Shown here in pieces: positions 1-35,522 of a stretch of DNA of 64,000 nucleotides. The stretch covers positions 35,215,222-35,279,221 of the forward strand of contig OZ022345.1 of the NCBI GenBank assembly GCA_963989245.1. Reading direction: 5' to 3'. Both the position numbers and the translations under genes were made by a program. Below the pieces are notes generated by a model. It saw only the letters and a list, made by a program, of their open reading frames with translations, was not told the DNA's origin and did not search any database. Numbering within the stretch: position 1 is the stretch's first letter; the number at the start of each line of letters is the position of its first letter. The DNA comes from Nansenia antarctica. Lineage: Eukaryota; Chordata; Actinopteri; Argentiniformes; Microstomatidae.

Positions 1-830
1 GCATACGTATCTGGTAGCCTACTGGTACTTTCAAATCGCATCGTATTATTATTATTATTATTATTAATAATTACAATTTACAATAGAAATACAACAATTG
101 GGGGTCCCTGAAAGAAAATGTGGGCGCACTGCGCGTGCACAACATCAACCTCCAAGGCTTGATTCTGACCCAGGAAAAACCCTGGTATGTACTGTATAAC
201 ATGATAGCCATCTATGAGCAATGCACTGTATATAAGATGATGACCAAGGGTCTTTCTGCTGCTGACCAAGGGGTTGCGTTCACTTGATGAGGCCCAATTT
301 TGTTTTAGACTCTGTAGGCTACTGTATTTGTTTATTAAGACTTATCTGAATTTCTCTTGTTTTATCAAATGTTCCAATTATTTTCATTTCTTGTGCTGGT
401 TTAAAATTGCAGGAAACTAGCACAAATAATTGTGTGGGAGAGAGGGGCCGCCGCTACCAAAACGTGCACAGTTTTGGGTCGCTCCACCACCAAAAACTCT
501 CACTCCAAACTTTTGGTGAAACTTGGCAGCCCTAATTGTTTCTAATTTCGACACCAACACCCCGATGTGTGTGTTCAGGGATGCATGAAGCTGGGGGCAG
601 GAGGAGAACAATATGAAACGATGAAGGTTGGGGTAGTAGCCTATAGTTCCTGTAAGAAACTCAAACCACTTTCACCCCTGGGTATTCATGACTTGAGACT
701 TGACTTAGACTTGAGACAGATGACTCGAAATGACTTGACTTTTTAAATGTATTAATTATTTGCATTTTTCTAGATATTGAGAGGTTATGTTTTATTTTTG
801 AAATACGATTGGGTGGTCACTGATTTCTAG
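1..830. other. AT-rich flank, no gene seen
   Basis: Contains a (TTA)n run near 45-70 and a degenerate ACTTGAGACTTGACTT repeat at about 690-740. No exon or RNA gene can be supported. Confidence 0.4.
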
Positions 831-1511
831 TGCAATGCGCGTAACCTGTTACCTAGCAACCTAGTGTGTGCGCAGCAAACCGGTAGCGGGAGGCCAACGG
901 ACGAGGCTGATGGTGATGGAGGGAGCGACACCAAACATGATGATGGAGGGAGCGACACCAAACATGATGATGGAGGGAGCGACACCAAACATGATGATGG
1001 AGGGAGCGACACCAAACATGATGATGGAGGGAGCGACACCAAACATGATGATGGAGGGAGCGACACCAAACATGATGATGGAGGGAGCGACACCAAACAT
1101 GATGATGGAGGGAGCGACACCAAACATGATGATGGAGGGAGCGACACCAAACATGATGATGGAGGGAGCGACACCAAACATGATGATGGAGGGAGCGACA
1201 CCAAACATGATGATGGAGGGAGCGACACCAAACATGATGATGGAGGGAGCGACACCAAACATGATGGTGGAGGGAGCGACACCAAACATGATGATGGAGG
1301 GAGCGACACCAAACATGATGATGGAGGGAGCCACACCAAACATGGTGATGGAGGGAGCGACACCAAACATGTTACATTTGTATTCAAGGACTATGTTGTC
1401 CATGACGGTAGGAAGAACAGAACAGCGGTATGCAAGGTCTGCAGCGCAAACATGTGTGACACGACGACCACAACATCCCATGTCATCCGTCACGACATCC
1501 CACAAAGACAG
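831..1511 (+). CDS. Putative exon: 27-bp repeat fused to BED-type zinc finger
   Basis: One frame is open from an AG acceptor (TTTCTAG ending at 830) to a donor (CAG|GTAGTA at 1511/1512), 227 codons with phase 0 at both ends. It has no in-frame ATG, so it would be an internal exon or a relic. The first part is 17 tandem copies of a nine-residue unit, DDGGSDTKH. It is followed by VTFVFKDYVVHDGRKNRTAV, then CKVCSANMC, TTTTTSHVIRH. The aromatic residues, Cys-x2-Cys and His-x3-His match a BED zinc finger, as found in hAT transposases and ZBED proteins. No transposase core follows in the window. It may be the N-terminal exon of a degraded hAT element or a domesticated gene. The repeat is open in several frames, so the repeat part alone is weak evidence; the finger is the stronger part. 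Confidence 0.45.
911..1370. repeat. 27-bp minisatellite, 17 copies
   Basis: Unit GATGATGGAGGGAGCGACAC plus CAAACAT, nearly identical copies with single-base variants near the 3' end (GGTGGTGG, AGCCACAC). The length is a multiple of 3, so all frames stay open. Confidence 0.95.
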
Positions 1512-3354
1512 GTAGTACTGGGTCTTTCTCTAGCTAACTTATCAGCTGGTCAAACGTTAGCTAGAAAGCTAACTTAAAGTTCAAACTATGTTATCTTATC
1601 TTATGTTAGACTTGGCTTCGAATCTATTATGCCTATTATTGAGAAGACTCCATAGACTCTTTTTACTGACCCATCTCCCACTGTCAATTGAAAATAAATC
1701 TCTGCTTGTGTCAGCTCGGAGAAAATGAATGGAGTCTCATCTAATAGGCCTATGGTTTACATCATGTGTGTCATGTTCATGTTGTTCATAATATGTTGAA
1801 AATGATAACCCTCTCAGCAGGACCAGAATGTGATGTTTTTGTGTTACAATATCTGATAACATAACTCCACCAATGAAACACCAGGAAATGACAGACACAG
1901 CAGTATCCCTTACGGCACAATATTTATTCAACAATATACAGATTAATTTCGCTCTACATTTCAGACTGGTCTTTATTTTATATTGTCTTGCTTACACTCT
2001 TTTATACATTTCTTATTTACAGGATTTAAAATAAGTCTTCTTTCCATTTACAACATCAATGGTACAGTGTTTTTCACGTCTTTAGCTTGCTTCGGTTAGA
2101 AACTTCTCGATTGGATTCATTATATTTTGGGTTTATTTTTCATACAACAACTTGTGTTAGTCATAGAGCAGCAGGCCTCCCCATGCAGCACCGGTCCTTC
2201 CCGGAGGCACTGGGAGTCGGTCACCAAGGAAACCGTCAGCAGAGGGAGGCACGAGCATAGATATAGAAACGTGTATAATATCTATGGGCACGAGTCCCTC
2301 CGGCAACAAGGACAAACAGAACAAAGATGGTTGTCTTGTTTCAGTCAGATGTGAGTCTCTCACTGGGTCCCATATAGATCCTTCCATCTCAGTCTGTAAC
2401 TAACTCCCTTACATGGGACTCCATAGAGAACCATCACCTTGAAACAAGTTTCAATGCTTGCCAAGAAGAAATAATCTGCTCTTTATTTCCAAGAGGTTTA
2501 AAGCCATACAAAAAGAAAAAGAAATAAAAGGAGGAAATGTTGCATAGAATCAACTCTGACAACTCAACTCAATAGACTCCTGAGACCTTTCCCAACATCT
2601 TTTTTGGGGGGTTTGGAAAAGAAAACGAAAACGAAAAAACCAATAAAATAGCTGTACCCTCCGTCTTCCTTTCGTTGGATGTGACGTTGCTCTGAACTAC
2701 TATTTTAAAGAGACTAAAAACCCTGCATTGAGTGTATACACATTTTGCACATCTACTGTATCTATCGATCACTTGACAGAATGGATGAAAAGATTGGATA
2801 AAGTGCATCATACTGTATGAGAACAAAGCCCACACTTAGGAACATGCAATGGGACACAAGACACTGAGGGAGATTCTCTTCTGTCCGTTAGACAGAGCCA
2901 CCAACAACAGGCCGTTTAGTCTCTGTCTCTCCAGGCTGTTAGGTGGTCTGGGGCCGACACTCTTATTCATGACATAAACGTCACCAGTTTGGACAGCAGA
3001 GGGCGCCAGTCACCACAAACAGCACAATACAGCAGATGACGACGACGACACAAACTATAGAACATGAGCCAAGCTGCACATAGATGACGGAAAACGACGC
3101 AGGTGCGTTTTTCTACAGCAGTGTGTGTGTGTGTGTGTGTGAGAGCCAGCTGCCCCCCTGGTTTACAGCCAGCCAGTCAGAAGAGGACATAATAAGGGTG
3201 ACTGGCGAACCCAACAGCTTTGTGATCCTAATCAACACAGGCACCTGAACTACAAAACAGCAGGGATGCATCCGGATCCATAAGTGTGCGCCCTCAAGTA
3301 CACCGCAGACTGACACAACGTTTTATGTACATTAAACATAGCCATTCATCCACC

Positions 3355-3396
<42 letters not shown>

Positions 3397-5935
3397 GCGA
3401 GCACACACACAGACACACAAGCGCACACACACAGAAGCACATATGAGTTACATGTCCCTACACCGGACACCTATACATACACATATATATTGTTAGACTG
3501 GTTCCACCAGATGCTCGTGAACAAGAGGGCTTGATAATGATGCTGAGAGTACAGAGTCACATCATGATCATCAGCAAACAAGTACAGCCAAGCTGCTTTT
3601 CTGGGCACATTTAGCCGCGCGACCAAACATCCCTTTTGTCCTTATAGCTTAAGAATTAAGACTAGTAAACTGAAACAAAACAAAAGAAGAAGAAGAAAAC
3701 GTAAAACAACTCAGGCCAGTATATCTTCAACTTAAGACACAAAAGATCGAAACTTTGTTTCTATAAGGAGAAAATCCGTATTGGCACATTTGGCAAAAAA
3801 TTACAACAGAGAGGGGGGAAGACTGGGTTCGGCTCCGAGGCCGTACGAAGCAGCTGAAACGGGGCGCGTTACCGGGGTACGTTACCGGGTACACTACTAG
3901 CATGCAGACGAGTATAGGCTACTACTCCACAGACATGGGAGGGGTGCACTACAGGTTGCTACGGGACCACTGCGCACGTAGAGGCATTCACAACAAGAGG
4001 CTGTCTAACTCAACTCCATGCATGTGAGCAATTGCACTTTAAATAAAAAAATAAAATAAAAAAAGCCACAGTACATTGTGTACTCTGTGCAGAGCATTTT
4101 AGGGACCTAAACGTGTACATACAGAAATTAGATGACTCCAATGTAGCTGTATGACATGCGCAGGCCAGAAACAACCAAACAACAAATAAATGAAAAAATA
4201 AAACAACAACAACAACCACTCCAGAGTGGTATTCCATCAACGCCGCTAAAGGAACAGGATTTTCCTTTAGCAACATTGATGGAATACCCCCCCTGAAGGG
4301 ATGTACAGTCATGTTGGTGCTTTGCAGCTGACGTCATATTGTGCATCATGTGATCAACGGAAACTCAGGCCAAGAACGGTCACAACTGAAGAGTGGACCG
4401 TGGCTCCGAACTCCGCGTGTTCCCCAGCATATCAACCATTGCAGTGGAGGTCCACAGCCCAGGGTGTATACAGTACATATACCATATCTATATATCTATG
4501 TCCCTGACAGAATGGACTAGCAGTCTGGGCCACGTTGAGGAAGGGCTCTAAACGTAGCAGATGGAACTGCACTGCGTAGAACGGACACAAACCCTTAAAT
4601 ATCCCGCCTGATCAGAGAAGCAGGTCTTCTCTACGCAACATATTTCTACCTGAGCGCCCCCCCCGTCCCCCTTCCTGAACGCGGCCCGGGTGGTTTTCGA
4701 GCGGCAGGTGAATACACAATGAGGTAGAACAAATGTTTGTGAACGTCAGGTCACACGACGCTGGATGATGGACACAGGACAGCAGGTGTTGAGTGACCAG
4801 AACCGCCACCCGAGTCTCTGGGTCGTTCAACTCAATCAAAAAACGCCATGAGGAAAAGACACAGACAACCAGCTCACACCCACCCCAAGTGTTTTCTGAT
4901 GACATTACCAGACGACATACATTAACATTTAACAGTACTGTATATTACCGTCTGTCTGTTACCTGTCGTCTCAAAGAAATCCATTTGAAAGAGGTCCATA
5001 TACAATTGTGTGTGTAATCATCTCTGTTTCCCTACTTGCACTGTCTTTGGGAGCACTGTCTTTGGACAGACAGAGTCGGTAGAGGCCGTTCTGACGAGGA
5101 GGTTCTAACGAGGAGGTTTCTCCCTCCTGGTTCAGTCCTTCACAGGCAGAATCCTCCATTTCTGGGCCTCTTCATTGAGCCTCCATCTTAGGACTTCTTC
5201 TACAAGACTGATCAGGAGATTCCAGTTTTTTGATTGAACAACAGTATCAAGTGTAAAATGATTAACTTAAATCAGAGATCAAATGAGTAAACTTAACTTT
5301 ACTCATTTGAGTAACTTAAATCAGAGATCAAATGAGTATATATATATATACACACAGCATAAATTATTTAAAAATAAATCAAGTTTTATGGACTAAAAAC
5401 CTGGAGAATCACATGATTTGAAATCAGCGTAACAATTCAAGAAAGGAAAACATTCGCGCGACTGTCTTTGGGGTTGTAAATTCTCCAACCAAACACAGAC
5501 CCAGATCATAGATCTATAAAACCCAAATGATGCTAAATTAAACGGGAAAAATAAACACACAGGAAGATAGTCAAAGGTATACAGATTGCACGATTTCCCA
5601 GGAATTAACAGGTCGGTATCAGAGACACGGCAGAGAGCTCCTCTCTTCTCAGGTGGACATTGGTCGTCTTATTGCTGATTCCGTACAAAATAGACTAGAA
5701 CATCAGTCATGAACTTTGAACTCTGAAATGGTCAATTAGATCCCAGATTACCCACCGATTACAGTATTTCTGTCCCACGTTTATCCTTCTGTTCTGTGTA
5801 TCTGTGGGTCTCACAGAGGTGGAATGCTCAGGTTGGTTAGAGAGAGTGCGCTGTGTGTGTGTGTGTGTGAGGTTGGTTAGAGAGAGGATGCAGTGTGTGT
5901 GTGTGTGTGTTAGTGTGTCAGGTTGGTTAAAGAGA

Positions 5936-5969
<34 letters not shown>

Positions 5970-6092
5970 GAGACACAGACACGCATACACCTCTCCACTA
6001 GAAACTTCTTCTAGTGTTCCAGAGAGAGGATCACCTTTCATCCCAGGCATACAGGTAGAGAGACTGGTGGGCAGGAAGAGGAGTCTAAAGAG

Positions 6093-6139
<47 letters not shown>

Positions 6140-6237
6140 ATGCGAGTGGGTGTGTGTATGTATGCGTGTGTGTGTATGCGTGTGTGTGTGTGTGTATGTG
6201 TGTATGTATGCATGCGAGTGTGTGTGTGTATGTATGC

Positions 6238-6273
<36 letters not shown>

Positions 6274-6305
6274 AGTTGTGTCCCCCCCCCTCCCCTCTCT
6301 CCCTG
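1512..6305 (-). other. Probable hycc2 3' UTR and downstream DNA
   Basis: No coding region is recognised here. Right after the stop codon comes a (CA)n run on the sense strand (6096-6272). Sense-strand AATAAA hexamers are seen at about 1923-1928, 2134 and 2484, so the 3' UTR could be short or as long as about 4.4 kb; the sequence alone cannot decide. Also present are a (AC)n run at 3359-3395 and a short duplicated, partly palindromic segment at 5277-5337 (AATCAGAGATCAAATGAGTA twice). Confidence 0.35.
6096..6272. repeat. (TG)n compound microsatellite
   Basis: Interrupted GT/GTAT repeat just past the hycc2 stop codon, hence (CA)n in the proximal 3' UTR. Confidence 0.95.
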
Positions 6306-29885
<23,580 letters not shown>

Positions 29886-29919
29886 CTTCCTCTGACCCCC
29901 CCCTCAGCTGCCTGGAGGA

Positions 29920-30110
29920 GGGGAGAGTGGGAGGGAGGGAAGGGGAGAGAGAGAGGGAGAGGTAGGGACAGGGAGAGAGAGAGAGAGATAGGGAGGGGAG
30001 AGAGGTAGGGAAAGGTAGGGAGAGAGGGAGAGAGAGAAAGAGAGATAGGGAGGGGAGAGAGGTAGGGAGAGGGAGTGACAGGGAGAGAGAGAGAGAGAGG
30101 TCAGGACAGT
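29920..30110. repeat. GGGAGAGA purine tract
   Basis: Low-complexity GGGAGAGAGAGAGATAGGGA sequence directly upstream of the leader acceptor of exon 1; on the sense strand it supplies a long pyrimidine tract. Confidence 0.85.
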
Positions 30111-30184
30111 ACCGTAGTCTTTCTACACATAAACAAACAGAGACTCCCACTCAGACAGCTGGGGCAGAGATACCGCCTGGCCAT

Positions 30185-30305
30185 GGAGAACATTCTAGAA
30201 CTAATAACATGGAGAACAGCCTAGAACATTCTAGAACTAATAACATGGAGAACATTCTAGAACATTCTAGAACTAATAACATGGAGAACATTCTAGAACA
30301 TTCAT
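30185..30305. repeat. GGAGAACATTCTAGAAC minisatellite, about 3 copies
   Basis: Units of ATGGAGAACATTCTAGAACA and TTCTAGAACTAATAAC. Confidence 0.85.
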
Positions 30306-30347
30306 ACATTACCATGTGATACCCTGACCTCATAATTTTTCACATTT

Positions 30348-30770
30348 ATATTTACATTTTTGGCATTTAGCAGACACCTTATTCCAAAGCGACTTACAAT
30401 CTATACATTTGACTAAGCATGTGAATCATCAATCCACCAGTCGTAGCAGGAAGAGTAATCTAGCTCAGGCCAGGGGCCATAGACAGTCGTCGTGATGGAA
30501 ATCTTTTTTTATAGACACTGAAGAAACAGTACAAGCTGTCCCTTTTGCTGCCCAGTAGTTGAACACCAGGGTCTTGAATCTGATGCGAGCTGCTATCGGG
30601 AGCCAGTGCAGAGCGAAGGAGAGGGGTAACATGAGAAAATGTGTGGAGGTTGAACACCAGACGGGCGGCAGCATTCTGGATGAGCTGCAGAGGTCTGATG
30701 GCGGAGGCGGGGAGCCCGGCCAGGAGTGCGTTGCAGTAGGGAGATGACCAGTGACTGGGTCAAGTTGCGC
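30348..30770 (-). mobile_element. L2-clade LINE fragment, minus copy
   Basis: On the minus strand the frames read YCNALLAGLPASAIRPLQLI, then HVTPLLR and LHWLPIAARIRFKTLVFNYW, the C-terminal part of L2-clade reverse transcriptase. An internal deletion then leads to the 3' tail AAGTCGCTTTGGAATAAGGT. Frameshifted; a dead 5'-truncated copy. Confidence 0.85.
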
Positions 30771-30779
30771 TGCTTCTCT

Positions 30780-31262
30780 GGTGAGGAATGGACGTATCCT
30801 TCTGATCTGTAAAGGAAGGATGGACTCCGCTCCTCCACCTCTACGCCAACACGGCAGTCTCGCTGCCCGGCCACGTCTCTTCACTACACTGGCTCCCCGC
30901 TGGTGGAATGAGCTTCCCACGGCTGTCAGAACTGCAGAGTCACTACCCATCTTCCTTCGGAGACTGAAGACCTCCATCTCTTCAGGTTACACCTTAACTG
31001 CTCCTCCTGAGACATCCACTACCCCCAGCACTGCGTCTCCTGAGACACTCGCTTTTCCCCTTTACTGTGTTCCCTATGATTTCTACTGACCCCCTTGTAT
31101 TGTCTCTCCAGGGTGTATATATATTTTTTTTTAAATAATAATTTAAAAAAAATCCTTCTATGACGGAGACTGCTAGTGGCCCTGGCCTGAGCTAGATTAG
31201 GAATAAGGTGCTTTGGAATAAGGTGTCTGCTAAATGCCAAAAATGTGAATGTAAATGAAGGA
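30780..31262 (+). mobile_element. L2-clade LINE fragment, plus copy
   Basis: The plus frame reads RPRLFTTLAPRWWNELPTAV then RTAESLPIFLRRLKTSIS, the extreme C-terminus of the same reverse transcriptase type. It is followed by the 3' tail ending GGTGTCTGCTAAATGCC. Head-to-head with the minus copy. Confidence 0.85.
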
Positions 31263-31803
31263 TGGCAGAGGACCACAGAGGACCAGGTGGCTGAGTCTCT
31301 ACAGGGCGTCCTTGGAAGAGAAACATTTGTGCTCGGCGGTCTGTGACTATTTTTGTAAACAGTTCCGTCCCAGGATAGCCTAATAATAGGCTGCTACAAA
31401 AAAACTTGTTTACAGTAGAAAGGGGCATTTTGGTCAAATTTAATTTTGTCCTCATTTGCCTGCTGTAGCAAAGTAAACACACCCCAGTCAAGGGTCACTC
31501 TGACTCTGGGTCCAGAGGCTAATTTGACTGGGGATTTGAATTCAAGTCGTTTAGACTGAAGTAATACATGAGAACGGAGTGAGTTGTGCATTCATGAATA
31601 TGTTGAGCAACACAGCAGACAGTCAACCCGCCCAGGACAGACACCTTGAGTCAATTAGAGTAAAGGCTACGTCACGTGGAAAACACTCTCTAAACTCTCC
31701 CATAAAACAGGCTGTGTTTGTTAGGCCTTGGAGACAGACAGCTAGTGAAGGGTATGAATGTGGCTTGTGTGTGTGTGTGTGTGTGTGTGTACTATACATA
31801 CAA

Positions 31804-31835
<32 letters not shown>

Positions 31836-31857
31836 TGGGTACGTACTGTACAATCAA

Positions 31858-31895
<38 letters not shown>

Positions 31896-31960
31896 ACACT
31901 GCCTGAGCAAATGAAACAGCAGGGAGGGTGAGTGTGTGTGAGGAGCAGTCAGACGCCAGG

Positions 31961-31992
<32 letters not shown>

Positions 31993-32130
31993 GTGGGCAG
32001 ACTACAGGTGATCATGAACCTGTGCCAACCTGAGCAGGCAGACAGCCATGGGGGTGGAAACATGAGCCCACACACACATTTTAAATGCTTTATGTCCACA
32101 TAAATGTACAATATCTAAAGGACATAAATA

Positions 32131-32197
<67 letters not shown>

Positions 32198-33008
32198 AAT
32201 ATGCCTAAAAAGCTAAGGAAGGAATACCATCACAATCCCTTTCCCTATAATAACAACAAGCACAATTATTTTTTGATTCGTTTGTGAATTTGTACCAAAC
32301 AATTTTGTAACATTTGTAATAAACTTACGATGCAGGCCCACACCTTGTGGTTCCTATGGCGACTCAACACCTCCATATACCTGTGTCCATGGCGTGGCTG
32401 GCTAGCCTCTCTGACACCACCCTAACCTGGCCTCAGGCCATGCCACCTAGGTGTGTTATCTACACAGACACAGGGGACATTGTTTGTGCAGCTTTTTATC
32501 AAGGTCATATTTCAGAGCCTGGCCACTCTAACAGTCCTTCGCAAATTTGCTTTCCAGATAGCAGTCGTAAAAAGACATTATTCCCTTCTAGTGCTTTACT
32601 CTCGACACTTCAGCTCACACAGATTAGTTGTAAGGAAGCTTTCCTCCCTCTTGCTCAACAGCTTGCAGTGTCTCTCCTTGATAGGATTAGGGATTAGGAG
32701 TAATGCTATATCAGCCCCACATTCCTGTTTCAAGTTAGGAGGATCCTCTTCACTTAACTAAGTGAAAGGTTTGACATGAGAAATGAAATATGGCTGCTAC
32801 CAATTTGGGCTTAGTGAAGCGTCGACTACTAGATCATTGGTTCTGACGGATTTATGAAATCCTCTTTAACTCACCAACTGCCAAACGGTTCTGGAACACT
32901 CACCACCTAGAGTTCCAAGGTTCCAATGTGGTGTTTACCTAGCAACAGCACTCTGATTGGCTTACACAATGAAGCATCATGATGTATGCGTTTTTGGTCA
33001 ATAAAGTC
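31263..33008. other. Upstream region, microsatellites only
   Basis: Two GT runs at 31766-31892 and 31960-31995 and a (AC)n run at 32131-32197. 32866-33008 begins TTTAACTCACCAACTGCC, a diverged copy of the dispersed repeat at 40553 and 45046. No exon recognised. Confidence 0.4.
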
Positions 33009-33170
33009 ACCCTTGGTTTTGGTTTTATTCAGGGATTGGACAGGGTTAGACAATTTACATTTACATGTTTGGCATTTAGCAGACGCCTTATTCCAAAGCG
33101 ACTTACAATCAATACATTTGACTAAGCAAGTGAATCATCAATCCACCAGAATAGGGTTCTACTTCTATTT
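33009..33170 (-). repeat. Left arm of 160-bp inverted repeat with L2 tail
   Basis: GGTTTTGGTTTTATTCAGGG through GGCATTTAGCAGACGCCTTA to CCACCAGAATAGGGTTCTAC. The reverse complement is at 33748-33907. Confidence 0.85.
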
Positions 33171-33610
33171 TAATAATAATAATAATATTAACTTTTTATT
33201 TGTATAGCTCTTTTCCTGCAAACGTTGCAGCTCAAAGTGCTCTAATCATTATATAATCATCATTTAATTATTTAGTCATTTAAAGGCACTATTAGAAAGA
33301 TGGGTTTTTAGTCTTGACTTGAACATGAGGTTGCATCTCTAATGTAAACTGGCAGTGCATTCCACAATCTGGGTGCATAAAATGAGAATGCAGCCTCACC
33401 AAATCTCTTCTCTATGTGGTACACAGAGAACCAGTGTCAGAAGACCTGAGAGCTCTATTGGGCTGATATGCTAGCAAAAGGTCTTTCAGATATTCTGGTG
33501 CTGTGCTAGTGAGAGCTTTATAAACAAGTAGAAGGATCTTGAAATCTATTCTGAACTTAACAGGAAGCCAGTGTAGAGTTTCTAAAATAGGAGTTGAACA
33601 AGTCAAAGTT
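33171..33610 (-). mobile_element. L2-clade LINE reverse transcriptase C-terminal fragment
   Basis: The minus-strand frame 33606-33412 contains LHWLPVKFRIDFKILLLVYK followed by ALTSTAPEYLKDLLL and RALRSSDTGSL, the hallmark C-terminal region of fish L2-clade reverse transcriptases. The copy is truncated at both ends. Confidence 0.88.
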
Positions 33611-33747
33611 AATACAACAATGCACCCACCCTTATATCTGCCATGGTTATTGACCGCCAGCCAGAGTCAGTGACAGTTTAACCTGGCCAGTATAACACCC
33701 ACTACATTCTTTAACTCATTTACTGCCCAGGTTAACTTTGACCTGAT

Positions 33748-33907
33748 CAGTTGCAGAATAGAACCCTATTCTGGTGGATTGATGATTCACTTGCTTAGTC
33801 AAAATTAATGTATTGATCGTAAGTCGCTTTGGAATAAGGCGTCTGCTAAACGCCAAAAATGTAAAATGTCTAATCCTGTCTCATCCCTGAGTAAAACCAA
33901 AACCTTG
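33748..33907 (+). repeat. Right arm of 160-bp inverted repeat with L2 tail
   Basis: GAATAGAACCCTATTCTGGT to GTAAGTCGCTTTGGAATAAG and GGCGTCTGCTAAACGCC, then GAGTAAAACCAAAACC. It mirrors 33009-33170. Confidence 0.85.
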
Positions 33908-35083
33908 ATGTGTCGCACATGTACACACACAAACACACAGATACTCACACACTTCTTCACACACGTACACACAGGTCACAAGATCCCCTTCAGTCACGAG
34001 TGCATGTTCTAATCTTTAATAACATCTCGTGCTCTCACTCCTTCCATCGCAATCTCATTAGCCAACCTCGGACCATAGGCACGCTAACCAATTCTGAGCT
34101 CTTTTGAAAGCTCTTTTTTTTCTGACGAAAAAAACAACAACAACAACAACATTCCAAGCACTTCTAGGTTATCCATGCTTAATAAATCCATTGAAACACA
34201 TGATCTCATTCTGCATGGTGTAGGATATGCCTAGGTAAGCTAAAACACTGTTACACAACGCCACCGCGCTGGTGGGGGGGGGGGGCTGTAGGGGAGGGGG
34301 GCTCCAGAACGGATAGAGCAAGCAAGGCACTCTCCTTTCTGCCTCAGATTAAAATCTGAATGATGAATATCTCTGTAACTAGCGACAACGTCCTTCCTCC
34401 AGACAGCCCAGGACTGGGAGCTGGAAGCTGCCTTTGAGTAGCGGACCTCAGCTGGTTCTTTCTTTCTTTCTTTTTCATTTTAAAAAAAAAAAAGAAGAAG
34501 AAAGAAAAGCTGAGTCACTCGTTTCCTCTCGCCTTGTCACGCTGTCAAACTCTCAGACACAGGACATTCTGTATGGTAATCTGTCACCATGGAAACTGCG
34601 GCTGGTAGTGACACTTCGTCCCCTGTGCTGTGAAACTTGAACATGTAGTATATATATAGTATATATTAGGGATGTCCCGATCCCATTTTTTCACTACCGA
34701 TACCAATACTGTGTAGAACATGTAGTAGCCTATATACAGTATACTATATAGTATATATTAGAGATGTAACGATACACACGACTCACAATACTGGGTTCAC
34801 GATGCGATTTTCAAATGATTGTTTTTAAACAAAATGAGTTGCATACAAATTATTACTTCAAATTATTATTTTATTTATTTCTCAGACAAAAACTACAAAA
34901 TACTGTATTTTCTTTAAGAATACCTTTTTATTTCTGAGGTAGGGTATAAATGAAAAACACAAACTATGCAATGAATGCATATTTCCACACTGTGTTCAGA
35001 GACTCAAGATAATAAATCAGCTGCGAAGTGATAAGCAGAATCGATAATGGAATCCGTATCAATAACATATAAATTCCCATCCT

Positions 35084-35121
<38 letters not shown>

Positions 35122-35311
35122 ATTTAAAAAGAGGTTACATATATCAGCATGTATCTGTCTAGTAGTGCTTCAATCCTGATAACCAGCACATAATAGCCAA
35201 CCCAGACCTGAGCATAGCTAAACCCCTCCAATTAACTGAAATGCAACTGAATGAGTGACATGAGTGACATGAGTGACGGGGAACTGTCAGGAAGTGTCAG
35301 AACCACATGCT
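33908..35311. other. Upstream region with hAT-like debris
   Basis: 34670-34700 starts TAGGGATGTCCCGATCCC and 34756 onward reads TAGAGATGTAACGATACAC, both like hAT termini, but no matching right ends or duplications were found. Poly-G at 34275 and (TA)n at 35083. No gene. Confidence 0.4.
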
Positions 35312-35450
35312 TCATATTCGGCACCCCTGGAGCAATTATGGGTTATGTGCCTTGCTCAAGGGCACATGCAAGGTCCCTCCTGAGGCAAGGATCGAGCCGG
35401 CGACCTTCCGATTGCTAGCCGGTTTCTGTAACCTCTTGTCTACCGCCGAC
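35312..35450 (-). mobile_element. tRNA-derived SINE fragment
   Basis: On the minus strand the B box GGCTCGATCC sits in GTCGCCGGCTCGATCCTTGC, followed by the conserved core TGCCCTTGAGCAAGGCACAT and AATTGCTCCAGGGG. The L2-type tail is missing. Confidence 0.75.
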
Positions 35451-35453
35451 CCC

Positions 35454-35522
35454 TTTACCTCAGTAACACACGATTTACCTCAGAGACACAAGCTTTACCT
35501 CAGAAACACAATCTTTACCTCA
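35454..35522. repeat. 20-bp tandem repeat of a 5' splice site, 4 copies
   Basis: TTTACCTCA recurs exactly every 20 bp at 35454, 35474, 35494 and 35514. On the sense strand each is TGAG|GTAAA. The outermost copy is the donor of the candidate exon 35519-35604. Confidence 0.85.

Noticed and set aside
827..1505. Minus-strand frames across the 27-bp repeat (LVSLPPSSC, MFGVAPSII)
   Set aside because: Only the plus frame that continues into a BED-type finger has any support.
34670..35090. Further hAT elements, from TAGGGATGTCCCGATCC and TAGAGATGTAACGATAC starts
   Set aside because: No matching right termini or 8-bp duplications found; recorded only as debris.
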